Source: Eutypa lata (lineage: Eukaryota > Ascomycota > Sordariomycetes > Xylariales > Diatrypaceae). From it: a DNA stretch of 64,000 nucleotides. The stretch covers positions 682,001 to 746,000 of the forward strand of contig JAKULF010000012.1 in assembly GCA_022661535.1 (NCBI GenBank), written 5' to 3'. Made by a program: the position numbers and the translations under genes. Every line of letters begins with the position of its first letter. The stretch's first letter is position 1. Below, one piece after another: positions 1 through 12,074 of the stretch. The notes below the pieces were generated by a model. It was given only the letters and a program-made list of their open reading frames with translations. It was not told the origin of the DNA and did no database searches.

Positions 1-1
1 C

Positions 2-265
2 ACCAAGCCGCGCTGCCAGCGATGCCGCAAGAGTAAGAAGGGTTGCGACCGGCAACGACCTTGTGGCCGCTGCCGTGATGCTGGCCTTAGCGCAGACCAA
101 TGTATCAGTGAGGACGAAGGCAATGGACGTAAGGGCCGATATGGTCGGCATATGGGAGTCCCCATCAAGACGGCTGATGTTCCCGGACCTCCCACACTCC
201 TCCCTGCCGCGCCAATTCCTGTTCCTATGGCCGCGACTGATAAGAACAAGAAGAGAAAGCGGTAG
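2..265 (+). CDS. Zn2Cys6 zinc-cluster regulator, C-terminal end (5' truncated by window)
   Basis: The reading frame is open from the first bases of the window and stops at TAG 263-265, giving the last 87 residues of a protein. It opens with a zinc-cluster signature: CQRC, six residues, C, five residues, CGRC, nine residues, C, with the Lys/Arg-rich loop (RKSKKG) expected of a GAL4-type binuclear DNA-binding domain. About 45 residues follow, ending in a basic KNKKRKR tail that could be a nuclear localisation signal. Most fungal Zn2Cys6 regulators carry this domain near the N terminus, so its position within about 80 residues of the C terminus is unusual. The alternative is that this is a short truncated gene. 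A DNA-binding role is well supported; the regulated pathway is unknown. Confidence 0.75.
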   Translation, partial: TKPRCQRCRKSKKGCDRQRPCGRCRDAGLSADQCISEDEGNGRKGRYGRHMGVPIKTADVPGPPTLLPAAPIPVPMAATDKNKKRKR

Positions 266-783
266 ACGGTGTGGTCATCAAGTTGGCGATTCGGTCATCA
301 CCTTTGCACAATATCTTGATTGGAATTGGGACCCGGCTTGATCATTAGCTTATGCTTCTAAACTTGCCATTCTATACAATCCATCTACATGGCGACCCCA
401 GTAATTTGATCTGTTGTTCTAAAAGGGTATAATCTACAAATCGCAACACAACACTCTACATGCGCATTCATCTATGAGCATGCTAAAAGCAAGAAGCGCT
501 ATACAATCCAGTCCATGGTTGGACCAGTCGCCTTATGAGATAGTGTATGGATCTCCATTGTTGAGATCTCATTACTATGAAGAAAATTGGAGAAGCGCGT
601 AGGAGCAGACTCCTGACGATGGGCCCCTGGGCCGTTACACTCCTTTTCAAGTTAAACTACTAGGCGGAGGACGGATCTCTTTAATGGACTCCCTACAAAA
701 TGGCGTTCGGTCACGCTTGTTTGTCTGGCTTTTCATCTTGGTAAAAGCTCCTGCTTCGCTGGAAGCAGTCCGACCTGCTCGAC

Positions 784-812
784 AAAACCAAAACCAAAAC
801 CAAAACCAAAAC
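784..812. repeat. (AAAACC)n microsatellite
   Basis: Nearly five perfect tandem copies of the hexamer AAAACC lie in non-coding DNA. The apparent open frames through it on both strands are simply products of the repeat. Confidence 0.9.
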
Positions 813-1656
813 GAAATCAAACCCAATCGTATTACAGAGGGGAAAGCAAGCAAGTTCTTAAAATTCCGGTGTTCAGCAAAGGATGGAGTTTCGAGGTTAA
901 GCAGAGCGTGGTGCAATGCGCAAGCGCTCCTTTGCTGTTTGGTATGGAAAGGCGAATGGAAGGGGATACAGTATGGGGTTGAGGCTATATTCGTCTCTCC
1001 AATTGCACCTCTGTCATCCGATTTCCTTCTGCATCTTGGGATGATTACAGTAACTTGCTTGGAAGCTTGTCGCATTGTTTGAAATGCTTCCTTTCTCTCT
1101 ATCTCTCTGTTTGTCTTTTTTTTCCTTCTTCTTTTTCTCTCTGTGTCGCTGGGAGGGCTAGCGGGAATGTGCAAGGTACCATGGAAACTTCTTTAGTTTT
1201 ACAAAAAAATATACGATGCTACTATAAAGTCTCCCTTTCCGTTCCGAGTGACTCGTACCTATCCTCATGATGATGATGATGACGATGAATGCGCTAGCTA
1301 CACGCGACAATAATAACGACGACGACGACGGTGATATTCCCTCCTCCCTATTAGTAGGTTTGGTCGATGATCTGCGCATCCATCATCCAACTCTCCCCAT
1401 TTAGTCGCGACACACGACGTCATGACCGACCCTCTTTCTTTATTTATTTACCCAGAAAGTGGGTCTACCCGTGATCTATATCCACTGTGGGGCCCCTTTT
1501 TTCCCTTCCTAAACGCCTGCTTAGTCCGCCAGTCGGTCTCGGTCTCAAAGCCTCGGCATTTTTCACCGTCCGCACCGCACCGGGGGCAGCAGCAAGTCAA
1601 TTCTACATAGTTGAAGAGAGAGATCCCGACCCGCTACTCTAAGTTAAACTCACATC

Positions 1657-1693
1657 TGTATGTATGTATGTATGTAGGTAGGTAGGTAGGTAG
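1657..1693. repeat. (TGTA)n-(GGTA)n tetranucleotide run
   Basis: Four TGTA units pass directly into about five GGTA units. This is one of the longest of the TAGG/GGTA runs that recur in most intergenic stretches of this window. Confidence 0.9.
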
Positions 1694-4600
1694 CTAGGGT
1701 ATACGGCGAGGGAAACAATTATCGAGTTGAGACTATTTACCTACTCATCGCATTCTAACTTGTAGACTACCTAGATAGGTACATACTTGCACATCAGCGC
1801 ATACTGTACTGTACATATGCAAAGCGTCTAATGACTACTACATATGTAACTCGCTCAGCGATTGGTAAGGGGTAGTAGATATGTATGCAGCCACATGATC
1901 TCCAACCAGGAAAGAAGAAAAAAAGAAACCGCTGGCTGGGCTGGCTGGTTCCGACTCCCGAGCAAAAGAAAGAAAACATGTACAGCGTCGTGGCATTGGT
2001 ACATCCTTACTACATATTTACCTACATACATACCTACCGTGCCGCGCGAACCTTATTCACCGTTGCGGTTCGTTGCGTGCGACTTCATTATCGCGCGCGC
2101 GCGCCTACTGTTCAATCATCAATAACCACAGAACTACTAACTACTACCTATCTACATAGGTATGTAGGCTTTCCCCTATCTCTCGATCATCCTTCCCCCC
2201 CTTCCCCCCTAGTCCTTCTTTTTGACTTTGCGACTATGTAACTAGCAGGTATGTAGGCTAGATTGGTACATAGGAAATGCGCACTAGTTAACTACCTTAC
2301 CGCCAGTTTGGAGTACCAAAGAAAAGAAGAGGGTCTGGATGGTCGGTCGGTCGATCGGTCTGGAATACATATGTAGATACATAGGTAGAAAGAAAAGGTC
2401 GGGAAAACCCTTAATTCATACATACATGGTAGAAAAAGGGACGGACAGACAGACAATTGATCAGAGGTGTTCTGGTGTGAAGTCGGATTTTAGTTCCGCG
2501 CTAAAACACTTCAACCCCCCCCCTTCCCCCCCTCGATCGCCCGCCCGCCGCCTGCACTGCACCAGACTGCACTTGGCTGACTGGGCTGCGTGGTCGCGCT
2601 AAGCCTTAATCGAACGGGAATGGTTAGGTAATGTCAGGTGTGTATGTGTGTGCGTGTTTGGTGAAGCCGCAATGCTTGCGCTCCGCGAATGAGGTTGTCT
2701 AAAACAACTAATACGGAAGGGCGTCAACTACCTATGTACAATAAGCCCTATGTGCGTACCTACATACCTAGGTACAGATGAGTACTTACATCGTATCGTA
2801 TTAAGGTGAGCTTTGCGGCAGCGGAGGAGGAGGAGCAGACAACTGACTGGAGGTTCTCGCTGCTGCTGCTGCGATGCGACGACGACGAATTGATGCGATG
2901 CGCTGGCTGACCGGATGCGCGGCGCTTGGCGCTAAAGAAAAGAGAGAAGAAAAAGGAAGCGTCCCCCGCTTTTGTTGATTGGTCCGGAGGGACGGGTCCC
3001 CCTTGTTTTGGGGCTCGCTCGCTGAGGTTCGATGAGGTCCCCCCCTGCCTACCCCCCTGCTGGTTTCCGGTGGGCGGCGGTGGGTGTGGGGTTTCTTGCC
3101 TTTTTGGCCTCTTTTTTGCGCCCGCTTCTGGAGCTGATCGAACAAACGAATGAACAAACGAATGAATGGACGAATGAATGAATGGATAGTTATTGGAGTT
3201 CGAAGTAAACCAACTCACTTACATAGTAGCAAGAGAGGTTCTCCCTTCCTCCCATCCTTTCTTTCTCCTCTTACGTTTGCTATATTCCCGCGATATCGTA
3301 CCATACGTACATAACTAGTGTACGTGCATTTCGAGTCGCGAAAGTGGAGCAACCTTGGTGGGCTCCGTCATGTGTGTATGTATGCGTGTGTGCGTGTTGC
3401 GGTGTCAGCTTGTAATAGGACTGCCTCTAGTATAGCGAGTGGGCCAGCTCTAGCTATCTAGGTAATAGGGTAGGTAAGAGATAGACGAGTAGGTTCTCGT
3501 TCACCCTTTGCGACGGATCATGCTTACGCACGCTGATTTAGGCTTGAAACGAGAGAGAGATAATGAGAGAGGCTTAGATTGTTGTTCGCGAGCTCGCTTG
3601 CTTACTTGCTATTTGCTAGGTTGCGATCGCTTCTGTAGCCGCTCTCTAGGCAGGCGACAGATAGACCGGCAGACCGGTCAGTTCCTCGCGTCTATTATAT
3701 GTCCGCCGCGCGGTGGTTTGAAAGACAATTGACTCGCTCGGAAGCGCCGCTTGCGCGTCTCTTGAAACTCAATTCGCACCGGCATGTTCTCAGCCAAGTC
3801 GTAGCTTGCGAAGCTCAATGGACGTCATCGCACTGTCGCAAATAATTGTTGCCTATGCGCGCGGCGAACATCATGTATAACGGCTGAATTGACCGGTTGT
3901 CCTAACGCTGTCTGATGTTTCCGGTAGTTAGAGACGAGACCGTTGCAATCATCGATGAGATCGATCGCATACCCACTTGAAGGTAGATGGGCGAACATAT
4001 ATTTGCGGCTCTAGTTCGCCCTAACTCCCGAGAATAAACCACCCCACGACCGCCACAGCTCCTATACCATAGGAGGTTGGCTAGCCGGTTAGGGTGCGGT
4101 CAAACGAGCCTCTCCAAGTTTTCAGCCAAGTTTTCAGCTTTTGGGGTAAGGCGCCTTGAGTCGGTAGGTGTTCCGGCATATCTTCTCGGTTAGGCGTGTT
4201 ATGTATGCAGAGCAGCAGAGAGGCTCGGCCTAGGTGGCTAGGCAAGTAGCCTCCAACTCAGCTGCTGCTCTGGAGCATATTCCGTCCAGGAATCAGATTG
4301 CCGGCGATGCTGCCTATCAGGAACATGCAGATTGGATGAGACGGACTACCGGGCGAGGTAGCTATTTGCCATCACAAACATCGGCAGACTGGTCTGCTTG
4401 CGTGCGTGCCTTAGGAGTCCAAGCATACTGGCATACATGCGCGTTGACTTCGGACATGCGACGGTTGGTCTCCTTATTCTACCAGCGCTGCTCCAACCTC
4501 GTTCCACTTTAGCGACTCCACGTCGGTGCGATGCGTAGCAGCAGCAAGCGAGGCTCAAGTTTGATTGTTTGCGGCGCACTTTGTGCTGGGGTTTGTTGTC

Positions 4601-6490
4601 TTCGTGAGGGTTTAAAGGTTACCAACCCGTCTACTGTGGCACTCGAAATCGGTGTCACAATGCCCCGTCATGTCTGTGCCTTGCATTGCGCTCCTCTGTT
4701 GGCACCATTATTATCATCATCAACTTCCTATCACCCGAAAGGGCCGAAAGGGGGTTGTCGAGACCAGAGCCGCAGGCCAACAACTTGCTCCTTGGCGCAA
4801 TGCGCTACCACCATGACCCATGCCTCGTGTCTGTCTCAATGGCTATCGCCTTGTGGCATACATAACTGCATGTAGGTAGTTGGCTAGGTATGTCACATAA
4901 GCATGGGGCTGCCGTGTGGGGAATGCTACGTCTGCTACCAACTCCCAACAGGCTCTGGGACGTGTTATCATACCTATCTACTTACATACTTCTTACTCAG
5001 ATGCCTAAGTAGGTAGGCAGGTAGGTACCTACAGGGAAGTGTTATCTCATTAACTTTTCACACCGACGTCTAGCATGTGCTCAATATGTTTTCCAAGTGT
5101 AAAATCATATGAACAATTAGCTAGGTCATATCTATTCTTCACATCGGAGTTTTGACCGATTACACAGACAATAAAAGAGAACCTTCAAAATAAGAAATGC
5201 TGGGTGGCTGGCTCATGAAAATGGGTCGAAGTTCACGACTAGTCCAATCACGTCGCTCACAGATGGTCTTACGTTATTTTCTATCTAGACGTCACATCTT
5301 CAACGTAATTAGGCGTTGTTCTGACTTCTCAGCTATAACGACTCAGTCGAAATAAGAAGTGATGTATATTTTCAGTGGTTTCATGTTTAATCTATAAATC
5401 ATTATATATCGCCACTGCTATATAGTATAAGCACATCTAGAAGCGGACCTTTATCCTTTTGTTTTATCCTTTTGATTGATTAACTATAGTATTATAGGGG
5501 AGTCTATACGCTTGTCACAGATAACAGGTTCTAGTCCGCTTACAGGCATTGATCAGCATGCAGAACATTACGCCACGTACCATCCAAGATGGAAACAAGG
5601 CCGTCTCTTTGACCCTACGGTTGTACGATTCTCAGATCTAGCATGACAAGACATGCTGGTGTGGTTACCACCCACATCTGCGCTACAACCCCGCGACTGC
5701 TGCTGTCGCACGTACAGTTCATCGGTGATATTTCTTTCTCCATTGCCGCCTTGGACCAATCACTTGATTAGGTGGACTTGCAAAGGATCCGGATATGGTC
5801 AGCAAAACGACGATAGTTTCGGGCAATGAGAAACCACTAGGGGAAGGGACCCCGCGCTGCCAAGGCCCTTTTCTCAACTGGCATTGCCGTCGTGCGGGGA
5901 GGGGGCTAGGCCATAATTGGTTGGTTGCCACGCCTCGTTATTAATCGTGGTAATTCGTCCATTTTGCCTGCATAAGTTGAGCATAGGTAAGTCAGAATAT
6001 CCGTCTAACTAGGGTATAGGATAGCCAGGGGTTCACCAACCAAGTGCCAAACCCAGCAATCAGAGGGAGGCATGGAATCTGCCGAGCATATTTTTCTGAC
6101 CCTGCACACCCACCACCACACTAGTAACAAGGTCCAAGATGTTTGAAGTAGCATCTCGGCCGCTTGAATCCTAGGTATCCCCAAAAGTTTTTCGGGGTCG
6201 TCTTACTACTCTGGCCCAGACAGCTTGCTTTTTGGCCTTGGTCAGCAATCCGGCAAAATTCCTAAAGCAACGTACGAAAGTACGTACATTTCTCTACATG
6301 TATCTACTATCTATAACCAGAGTACGGACGCATATCGGGGAACCCTGCTAGTAGCGGTGCTTGGCTAAGCAGGGCCTTTAAAATTGCTGAGAACCCCAAA
6401 ACAAGAGCTTCCCCGTCTGGGCTTTTTTTCCCTCTCTTTTTCGATCGTCATCTTTCATCCTTTACACGCGCCCATCACCAAACAGACATC

Positions 6491-8048
6491 ATGGCAAAGG
6501 TAGAAAGCATCGACGAGAAAGCCAAGGTCGACCAGCAGCAGGAGGATGTCAGCGAGGGGTCGCTCGACACGCCACAATGGACTGAAGAAGAGGAGAAGAC
6601 GGTGCGGAGAAAGCTCGACTGGCAGGTCGTGCCAACCGTGACTATCCTGTACCTGCTTTGCTTCCTTGATCGGTAGGGAAACCCCTCTCCACCCTCCCCT
6701 ATATTATCAGAAAATGGCAAAGACTGAATGCTGAACAATCTCCAACAGATCCAATATTGGCAATGCTCGTATCCAGGGCATGGCGACTGACCTGGACCTC
6801 TGGGGATACCGCTTCAATATCGCAACGAGCATCTTCTACATTGTTTATCTGACGGTCGAGGTGCCATCGAACATCGTGCTCAAGCGCGTCGGGCCGCGCT
6901 TCTACATCCCCGGCCTCGTCGTTGGTTTCGGCCTCGTCTCCATGTGTACGGCGTTCGTCAATACCTACCCGCAGCTCTGCGCACTCCGCGCGCTACTCGG
7001 CATCTTCGAGGGAGGAACCATGCCGGGCATCGCCTTCTTCCTGTCCAGCTTCTACAAGCGAGAGGAGCTCTACTTCCGCGTCGGGATATACGTCTCCGCG
7101 GCCTCGATGGCGGGCGCTTTCGGCGGTCTGCTAGCCGGGGGTCTTTCTCAGATCCCACCCTGGGGCGTCGGCGGGTACATGCACTCGTGGCGCAACATCT
7201 TCTTCTTCGAGGGCATCGTGACCATGATCGTCGGGTCGCTCGCGCCGCTCCTCCTGCCGCAGAGCCCGGACTCGTCCAAGTACCTGACGGAGCGCGAGAA
7301 GTGGATCGCGGCGGAGCGGCTGCACCTGGAGCTCAAGGCGCGGCCGAACGAGAAGGTCCAGCCGCACCACGTCAGGCGGGCCTTCCTCAACATCAACAAC
7401 TACATCGCGGCGGGCGGCTTCTTCTGCATCAACATCACGGTGCAGGGCCTGTCGGTCTTCATGCCCACGATCCTCAACGAGCTCGGCTGGACCGCCACCA
7501 CCGCCCAGTACTACACCGTCCCCGTGTACGTGGCCGCCTCGGCCATCGCCATCGCCGTCTCCTTCGTCAGCGACAAGACCCGCATGCGCGGCGTCTGGCT
7601 CGCGGCCTTCACCCTGCTGGGCATCACCGGCTTCTCGATGCTGCGGTGGGGGTCCGGCAACGGCCTCAAGTACGGCGCCGTCTACCTCTGCGCGCTCGGC
7701 GCCTTCCCCGGCGGCCCCGGCTTCCTGTCCTGGGCCCTGAACAACGCCTCGGGCCCCGCCGTCCGCGCCATCTCCGGCGGCTGGATCGTCACCCTCGGCA
7801 CCGCCGGCGGCATCCTGGCCGTCTGGGCCTACCTCCCCAACGACGGCCCCGACTTCCCCATCGGCCACACCATCAACCTGGTCGCCCAGTTCGCCACCCT
7901 CGTCCTCGCCTCCGGCGGCATCGCCTACTGCGTCTGGGAGAACCGCCTCCGCGCCCGCGGCGGCCGCGACTACCGCCTCGAGGGCCTGACCGAGGAGCAG
8001 AAGAACGATCTCGGGTACCGGCACCCCGACTTCCGGTACATCGCATAA
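6491..8048 (+). CDS. MFS permease of the allantoate/Dal5-like anion:cation symporter family
   Basis: There are two exons, 6491-6672 and 6749-8048, with a 76-nt GT-AG intron after the first two bases of an Arg codon; the product is 493 aa. Joining them restores the family signature LDRSNIGNARIQG at the end of TM1, followed by the DLDLWGYRFN and VEVPSNIVLKRVGPR blocks typical of Dal5-like carriers. About twelve hydrophobic segments span the rest, and the N terminus is a 45-residue charged cytosolic stretch. Members take up organic anions such as allantoate, ureidosuccinate, vitamins or small peptides across the plasma membrane; the substrate cannot be assigned here. The second exon has extreme G/C in third codon positions, which opens long shadow frames on both strands. 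Family assignment is secure. Confidence 0.92.
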
Positions 8049-9836
8049 AATGGGAATGTTACTCACGTACCTACCTCGGGTATGTTAGGTGGTGGTGGGG
8101 GGGGGGGAAGGGGGTGGGGCACAGGCTGGTTTGGTTGGATTGGCGAAAACCCCTCAACCTTGTGGTGCCTTTCCCATCCCCCCCCCTTTTTTGTTTGGAA
8201 ATTCGTGTTTGCTAGAAACTCTCCCGTGTGGTTGGATATCTTAGGCTTGGGGCTGGGATTGGTGGCTATCATCACCCTCGACGGCTGGCTATCCAGCCGT
8301 CTACCTACCTATCTGTCTATGCATCATATGCTGCAAGGATGATAAGGAGGGGCTTAGATAGATGTGCACAGTAATAGATCTTGTGCCGCCTGCCACTCCC
8401 CTGCAATTGCCTTACGTCTCTAGGTTATTTTGGCTTTCTTTCTTCCCCCCCACCTCCCCCTCCCCCCCCCCCCTTAATTAGCCCTTTGCCCCGGCGACGG
8501 GTTCTTGCACCACTAGCTAAAGTGGCTATATACAGCTGCAGCTGCCCGCTGCCGGACCACGCGGTAAACCCCCGATGCTACCTGGCTCCTGTGAACGTAA
8601 TTGATCTACTAGACAACCAGTTCGCACAGACGCGCTTAATCCCGTACATACCCACATGTGTCTCGACTGATCGACAAGATGCATCGTCGACGGGGAATTA
8701 TAGTGAAGTGCTACGTTCCCGCCATGTATCGTGTTTGAGCCGGCTGTTCGCTTTGGAGTCAACAGTGTGGGTTTGGGGTAAGTAGGTAGGTACATGTAGG
8801 TAGGTAGGTAGTTAGTTGGATGCAACGCACGCCACGCACGCAACGGGTTGCAACTTTGGCGTGACCCCCGACCCAAACCGCGGATAGCAGCGTGGCAACG
8901 AAGAAGTTGACGATGTAACCTGGTGCGTGCGACATGCTTGGAGCTATGCGGCGTCTCTTCGGCTTTTTGAAGTCGCAGGTTGCTATGCTACCTTATGTAG
9001 GTAGGTGCTCTGGAAACGACAATGGGGAGAGGGGTTGAAAATAAGTTGGGCTTTAAAAAAAAAAAAAATAGAAAGTGAATACCTACCTAGGTTTTCCGTT
9101 AATACGATGGAGAAAAGGGAAGAAATCAAGGAACGAAAAATCCTCGTCTTCTAGTTAACTTCTAACTACGTGATGTATAATGTTACCCCTCAACTAGTTG
9201 TTTCTGACCTAGCGTAGAAGTTCGTGTGGGTAAGGTTGGTATGATCTCGTACGATGCGAAGTACATGTAAATATAGATAAGTTTGTTTAGCCGCTGCGAC
9301 ACGAACTACGTACAGGCGAATGAATCAGACATCCCGTGTCAGGGCACGTAGATGAAATTGATACTCGAAACTACCACGAGGGACACACACTACCTACGTC
9401 GAACTATGTAGATAACATCATCTATTGAGGGGCGGAAAACGAGGGTGCCTCGGGGAATACTATATTGCGGATGACACTCCGGGCGGAATCAAACGTTTAA
9501 AAAATAAAAAAAGTTAGACGGGAACGCAGGGTGGCAAAAGTGTGATAGATATGTGACGAGTTCGTAATTATATTAGCCTATAGATTAGGTAGGTCTCTCG
9601 CGTCTCCAATCGTTGATTATCCAACTTCACTGATCCAGGAGATCTCGCCCTTCCTATATTATTATTTTCGCCTTTTGCTTTTTTTTCTTCATCATCCTGG
9701 ATCCACGCCGACAGCTACCCGAAAGATAGCGCGACGGTAGCTGATCCAACCACCTCACTTACTTACCACTTAAAGCAGATAAGTAGAGTGAAGAGCGGAT
9801 CTCTCTACCGTAGATCGTTACCTAGTCGACAACTTA
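8049..9836. other. Intergenic region downstream of MFS gene
   Basis: No gene is supported. It contains a run of 11 G (8097-8107) with neighbouring G tracts, long C runs (8446-8473), TAGG repeats near 8779-8815 and an A run near 9055-9068. It separates two genes that converge (permease plus, carboxypeptidase minus), so both 3' ends fall here. Confidence 0.7.
8446..8473. repeat. C-rich homopolymer tract (G4-capable on minus strand)
   Basis: Runs of 7, 5 and 13 C separated by single A/T or CT steps lie in non-coding DNA downstream of the permease. Confidence 0.85.
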
Positions 9837-12074
9837 TCAAGCACCAAAGCGGATCGAGTCCGCCGCCGCCTCGCGCTTATCATTGATGCCAGGCTGCCCC
9901 GTATACCACGGCGTGGGCGCGACGTTCGTGTGGGTGGCGTTCGCCGGGCCCTCGGAATCGTAGCAGGCGGTGACCTTCTCGCTGCCGTCGGCGATGACGA
10001 GGTCGTTGATGACGCGCCGGAACAGCTCGAGCGCCGCCTTCGGCTGGTAGTAGGGGATCTCGTGGCCCGCGTCGTACACGCGCGTGAAGCTGAAGTTGCC
10101 GTGCTGCCGCCCCGTCCCGTACTCCACCCCGTCCACCACGAACGGCTCGTACCCCGACGCCCGGAACTCCTCCGCGTGCGTGTAGTTCAGCGCTAGCGAG
10201 AGCGCTTCGCCCCCGAACCAGTTGCAGATGTAGTCCTGTGCGCAAGCGGTATTTGCGTTAGCTGATTGCTAGGATGAACGCAAGGGGGGGGGGGGGGGAT
10301 GAAATCATAATATAAATCAATGATTCGCTACCACCTAGCTAGCTATATATATTTATAAAGGATAAGACTAGGAAGTAGTTGGTGGGATAAAGGTGGAAAG
10401 AAGAAAAGAAAGAAAAAAAAAAAGGAACGAACTCACCGCATCTCCATAGACCAGGTGAATGCTGACGCCGTCGTCGAGGATGGCCTCGAGGTCGGCCAGG
10501 ATGTCCGGGAAGACGAAGTCGCCCGTGACGCTGAAGCCGATGTAGATGGCCTCGGAGCTCGTCGACGTGTAGTTGATGTTGACGCCGAGCGCGTCCTGCG
10601 TCGACGCCAGGTTGATGTAGTCGGCCCAGTAGCCCGGGGGGATCTCGGCGTCGTACTGCGCGCGCACGTCGTACGGGTTGCGCCCCGAGACCTCGTAGTA
10701 CGGCCCCTCCACCAGGCTGCGGCAGATGGCCGTCGCCTGCGCGCACGTGCTCTGCCCGTCCACCGTCGAGCGGTCGGCCGCGATGCAGTAGTCGATGCTG
10801 TCTCTGCAACCCTCTGTTTTGTAATTCGTGGTTAGGGACCTTACGTGTGCGGATCGAGTTTCTATTCTAGGGATACTAACCTGGGAAGTAGTAGTTCATC
10901 TTCATGAAGTTGTAGATGGTCTCGTTCACTGCTTCGATTCCGTACGTGTTCTACAGTTACGCCGTTAAATTGTGTCAGTGAACGTGATCCTAGATGCTGT
11001 AGTTGGAATACATCGTGGAAACACAGCTTTCGGGCAGCTAATAACGAAACAAGAATAAAGCGCACTAGATACTCACCTTATAAGCAAATTCCGGGTAGTA
11101 CGGCGCTTGAATTCGCTCAGATACAATGCCGTTGATTATACCGAGGGTATGCATGTTCAACTCCACGCCGGTAGCGGTCCCGTCCTGGATCGCCTGGTTC
11201 TGCTCGTAGAAGTGGCGGTAGAAGGTCGGGCCCCAGTGCCCGCCATAACTCTCGGTCCAGAGGTTGAACGTCCGCGACTTGACCGTCTCATCAAGCGTGG
11301 GGAGGTTCTGGATGAAACCCTGTAGCACCTCCCAGGTCCCGGCCGCGGCTAGCTTGGTCGTGTCGAACCGGTACGGGTCGACGTAGCTGTACCGGCCGTC
11401 CGGGTTCGACGAGTTGACGGGCAGCCCCGTCGTCTCGTTGATGATGCCGACGATCGGCTCGTCGTAGGAGAACCCGACTCCGATGGGCTGCGAAAGGAAG
11501 AGCAGGTTGCTGGCCTCGGACCACGAGTAGGGGTTCACGTGGGACGTGAGGTTGCGCGTGACGTTGCAGGGCCCGAGTTCTGCTCTCTGTGTTAGTTACT
11601 TACTTCCTCAACGCTGCGCAAATACCTATAGATGATTCCCAAAAGGAAAAATATAGTAATGTGAATTATGTACCGACCTTCAAATAAACCGATCAACGAG
11701 TCCGAGCCGGGACCTCCGTTCAACCACAGGGTTAGCGGTGCATTGTCGGGATCATGGCGGGCTTCGAAGAACCAGAAGAACATGTGCGTATCGTCGTCCA
11801 GGTCAACGTAGCCGGAGTACGAATTGACACCTGGCGTCGTCTCGCAGACCCCTTCCTTGCCGGGCTCTTTATACCGAATCGTGGCGCCGCCCGGCGTCGT
11901 TATGGTCGTCACGCCCTTCGGGTCCGCCGGCACTTGTCGCTTCATCACCGGCGCCACGAGCCGGTTAGCGTCGCGGAGGAAGTTATGACGCGGGGATGAA
12001 ACAACACCGGAGGCTAGGCCGGGAAGCAGAGCGAGCGCCGCGACGCCGGCTCCGAGTAGTTGTTGACTCAGCAT
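9837..12074 (-). CDS. Secreted serine carboxypeptidase, peptidase family S10
   Basis: Five exons on the minus strand, 11678-12074, 11077-11579, 10881-10950, 10437-10813 and 9837-10235, join in frame to a 581-aa protein. It starts with a hydrophobic signal peptide ([19 protein letters not shown]). All S10 hallmarks appear in order: [19 protein letters not shown], the nucleophile in [11 protein letters not shown] (about Ser243), GDADYICNW supplying the Asp (about 447-455), and [12 protein letters not shown] with the catalytic His (about 507). The enzyme removes C-terminal residues from peptides at acid pH, in the vacuole or outside the cell. Several N-x-S/T sites suggest glycosylation and secretion. 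The nucleophile motif is TESYGG rather than the common GESYAG, and the first motif reads PGSDS where PGSSS is usual; both look tolerable. The last intron contains a 15-G run. Confidence 0.93.
10284..10298. repeat. 15-nt poly-G run inside the last carboxypeptidase intron
   Basis: An uninterrupted run of 15 G lies on the plus strand and is therefore poly-C in the transcript, shortly upstream of the 3' splice site of the final intron. Confidence 0.9.

Larger units (their letters stand above)
266..6490. other. Gene-poor region between regulator and MFS permease
   Basis: I see no convincing gene in about 6.2 kb. Open frames here are short or low-complexity on both strands and show no domain. The stretch holds an AAAACC repeat (784-812), a CT-rich tract (about 1084-1142), ATG/GAC trinucleotide tracts (about 1266-1330), a TGTA/GGTA run (1657-1693), many scattered TAGG/CCTA units, and an AT-rich patch near 5370-5480. 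It may be mostly 3' and 5' regulatory sequence plus decayed DNA. Confidence 0.6.

Noticed and set aside
647..1174. 175-codon minus-strand frame (and the plus-strand frame opposite)
   Set aside because: Built on the AAAACC and CT-rich repeats, giving WFWFWF and KKKK tracts; no gene-like composition.
2760..3218. 152-codon minus-strand frame
   Set aside because: His/Ser/Pro low-complexity from repeats such as GAATGAAC; no domain or initiation context.
7131..8066. 311-codon minus-strand frame opposite the MFS permease
   Set aside because: Ala/Gly/Asp/Val-rich antisense shadow of the same high-GC3 exon.
6944..8215. 423-codon plus-strand frame overlapping the MFS permease
   Set aside because: Arg/His/Pro-rich shadow produced by the G/C-ending codons of the permease exon; no domain.
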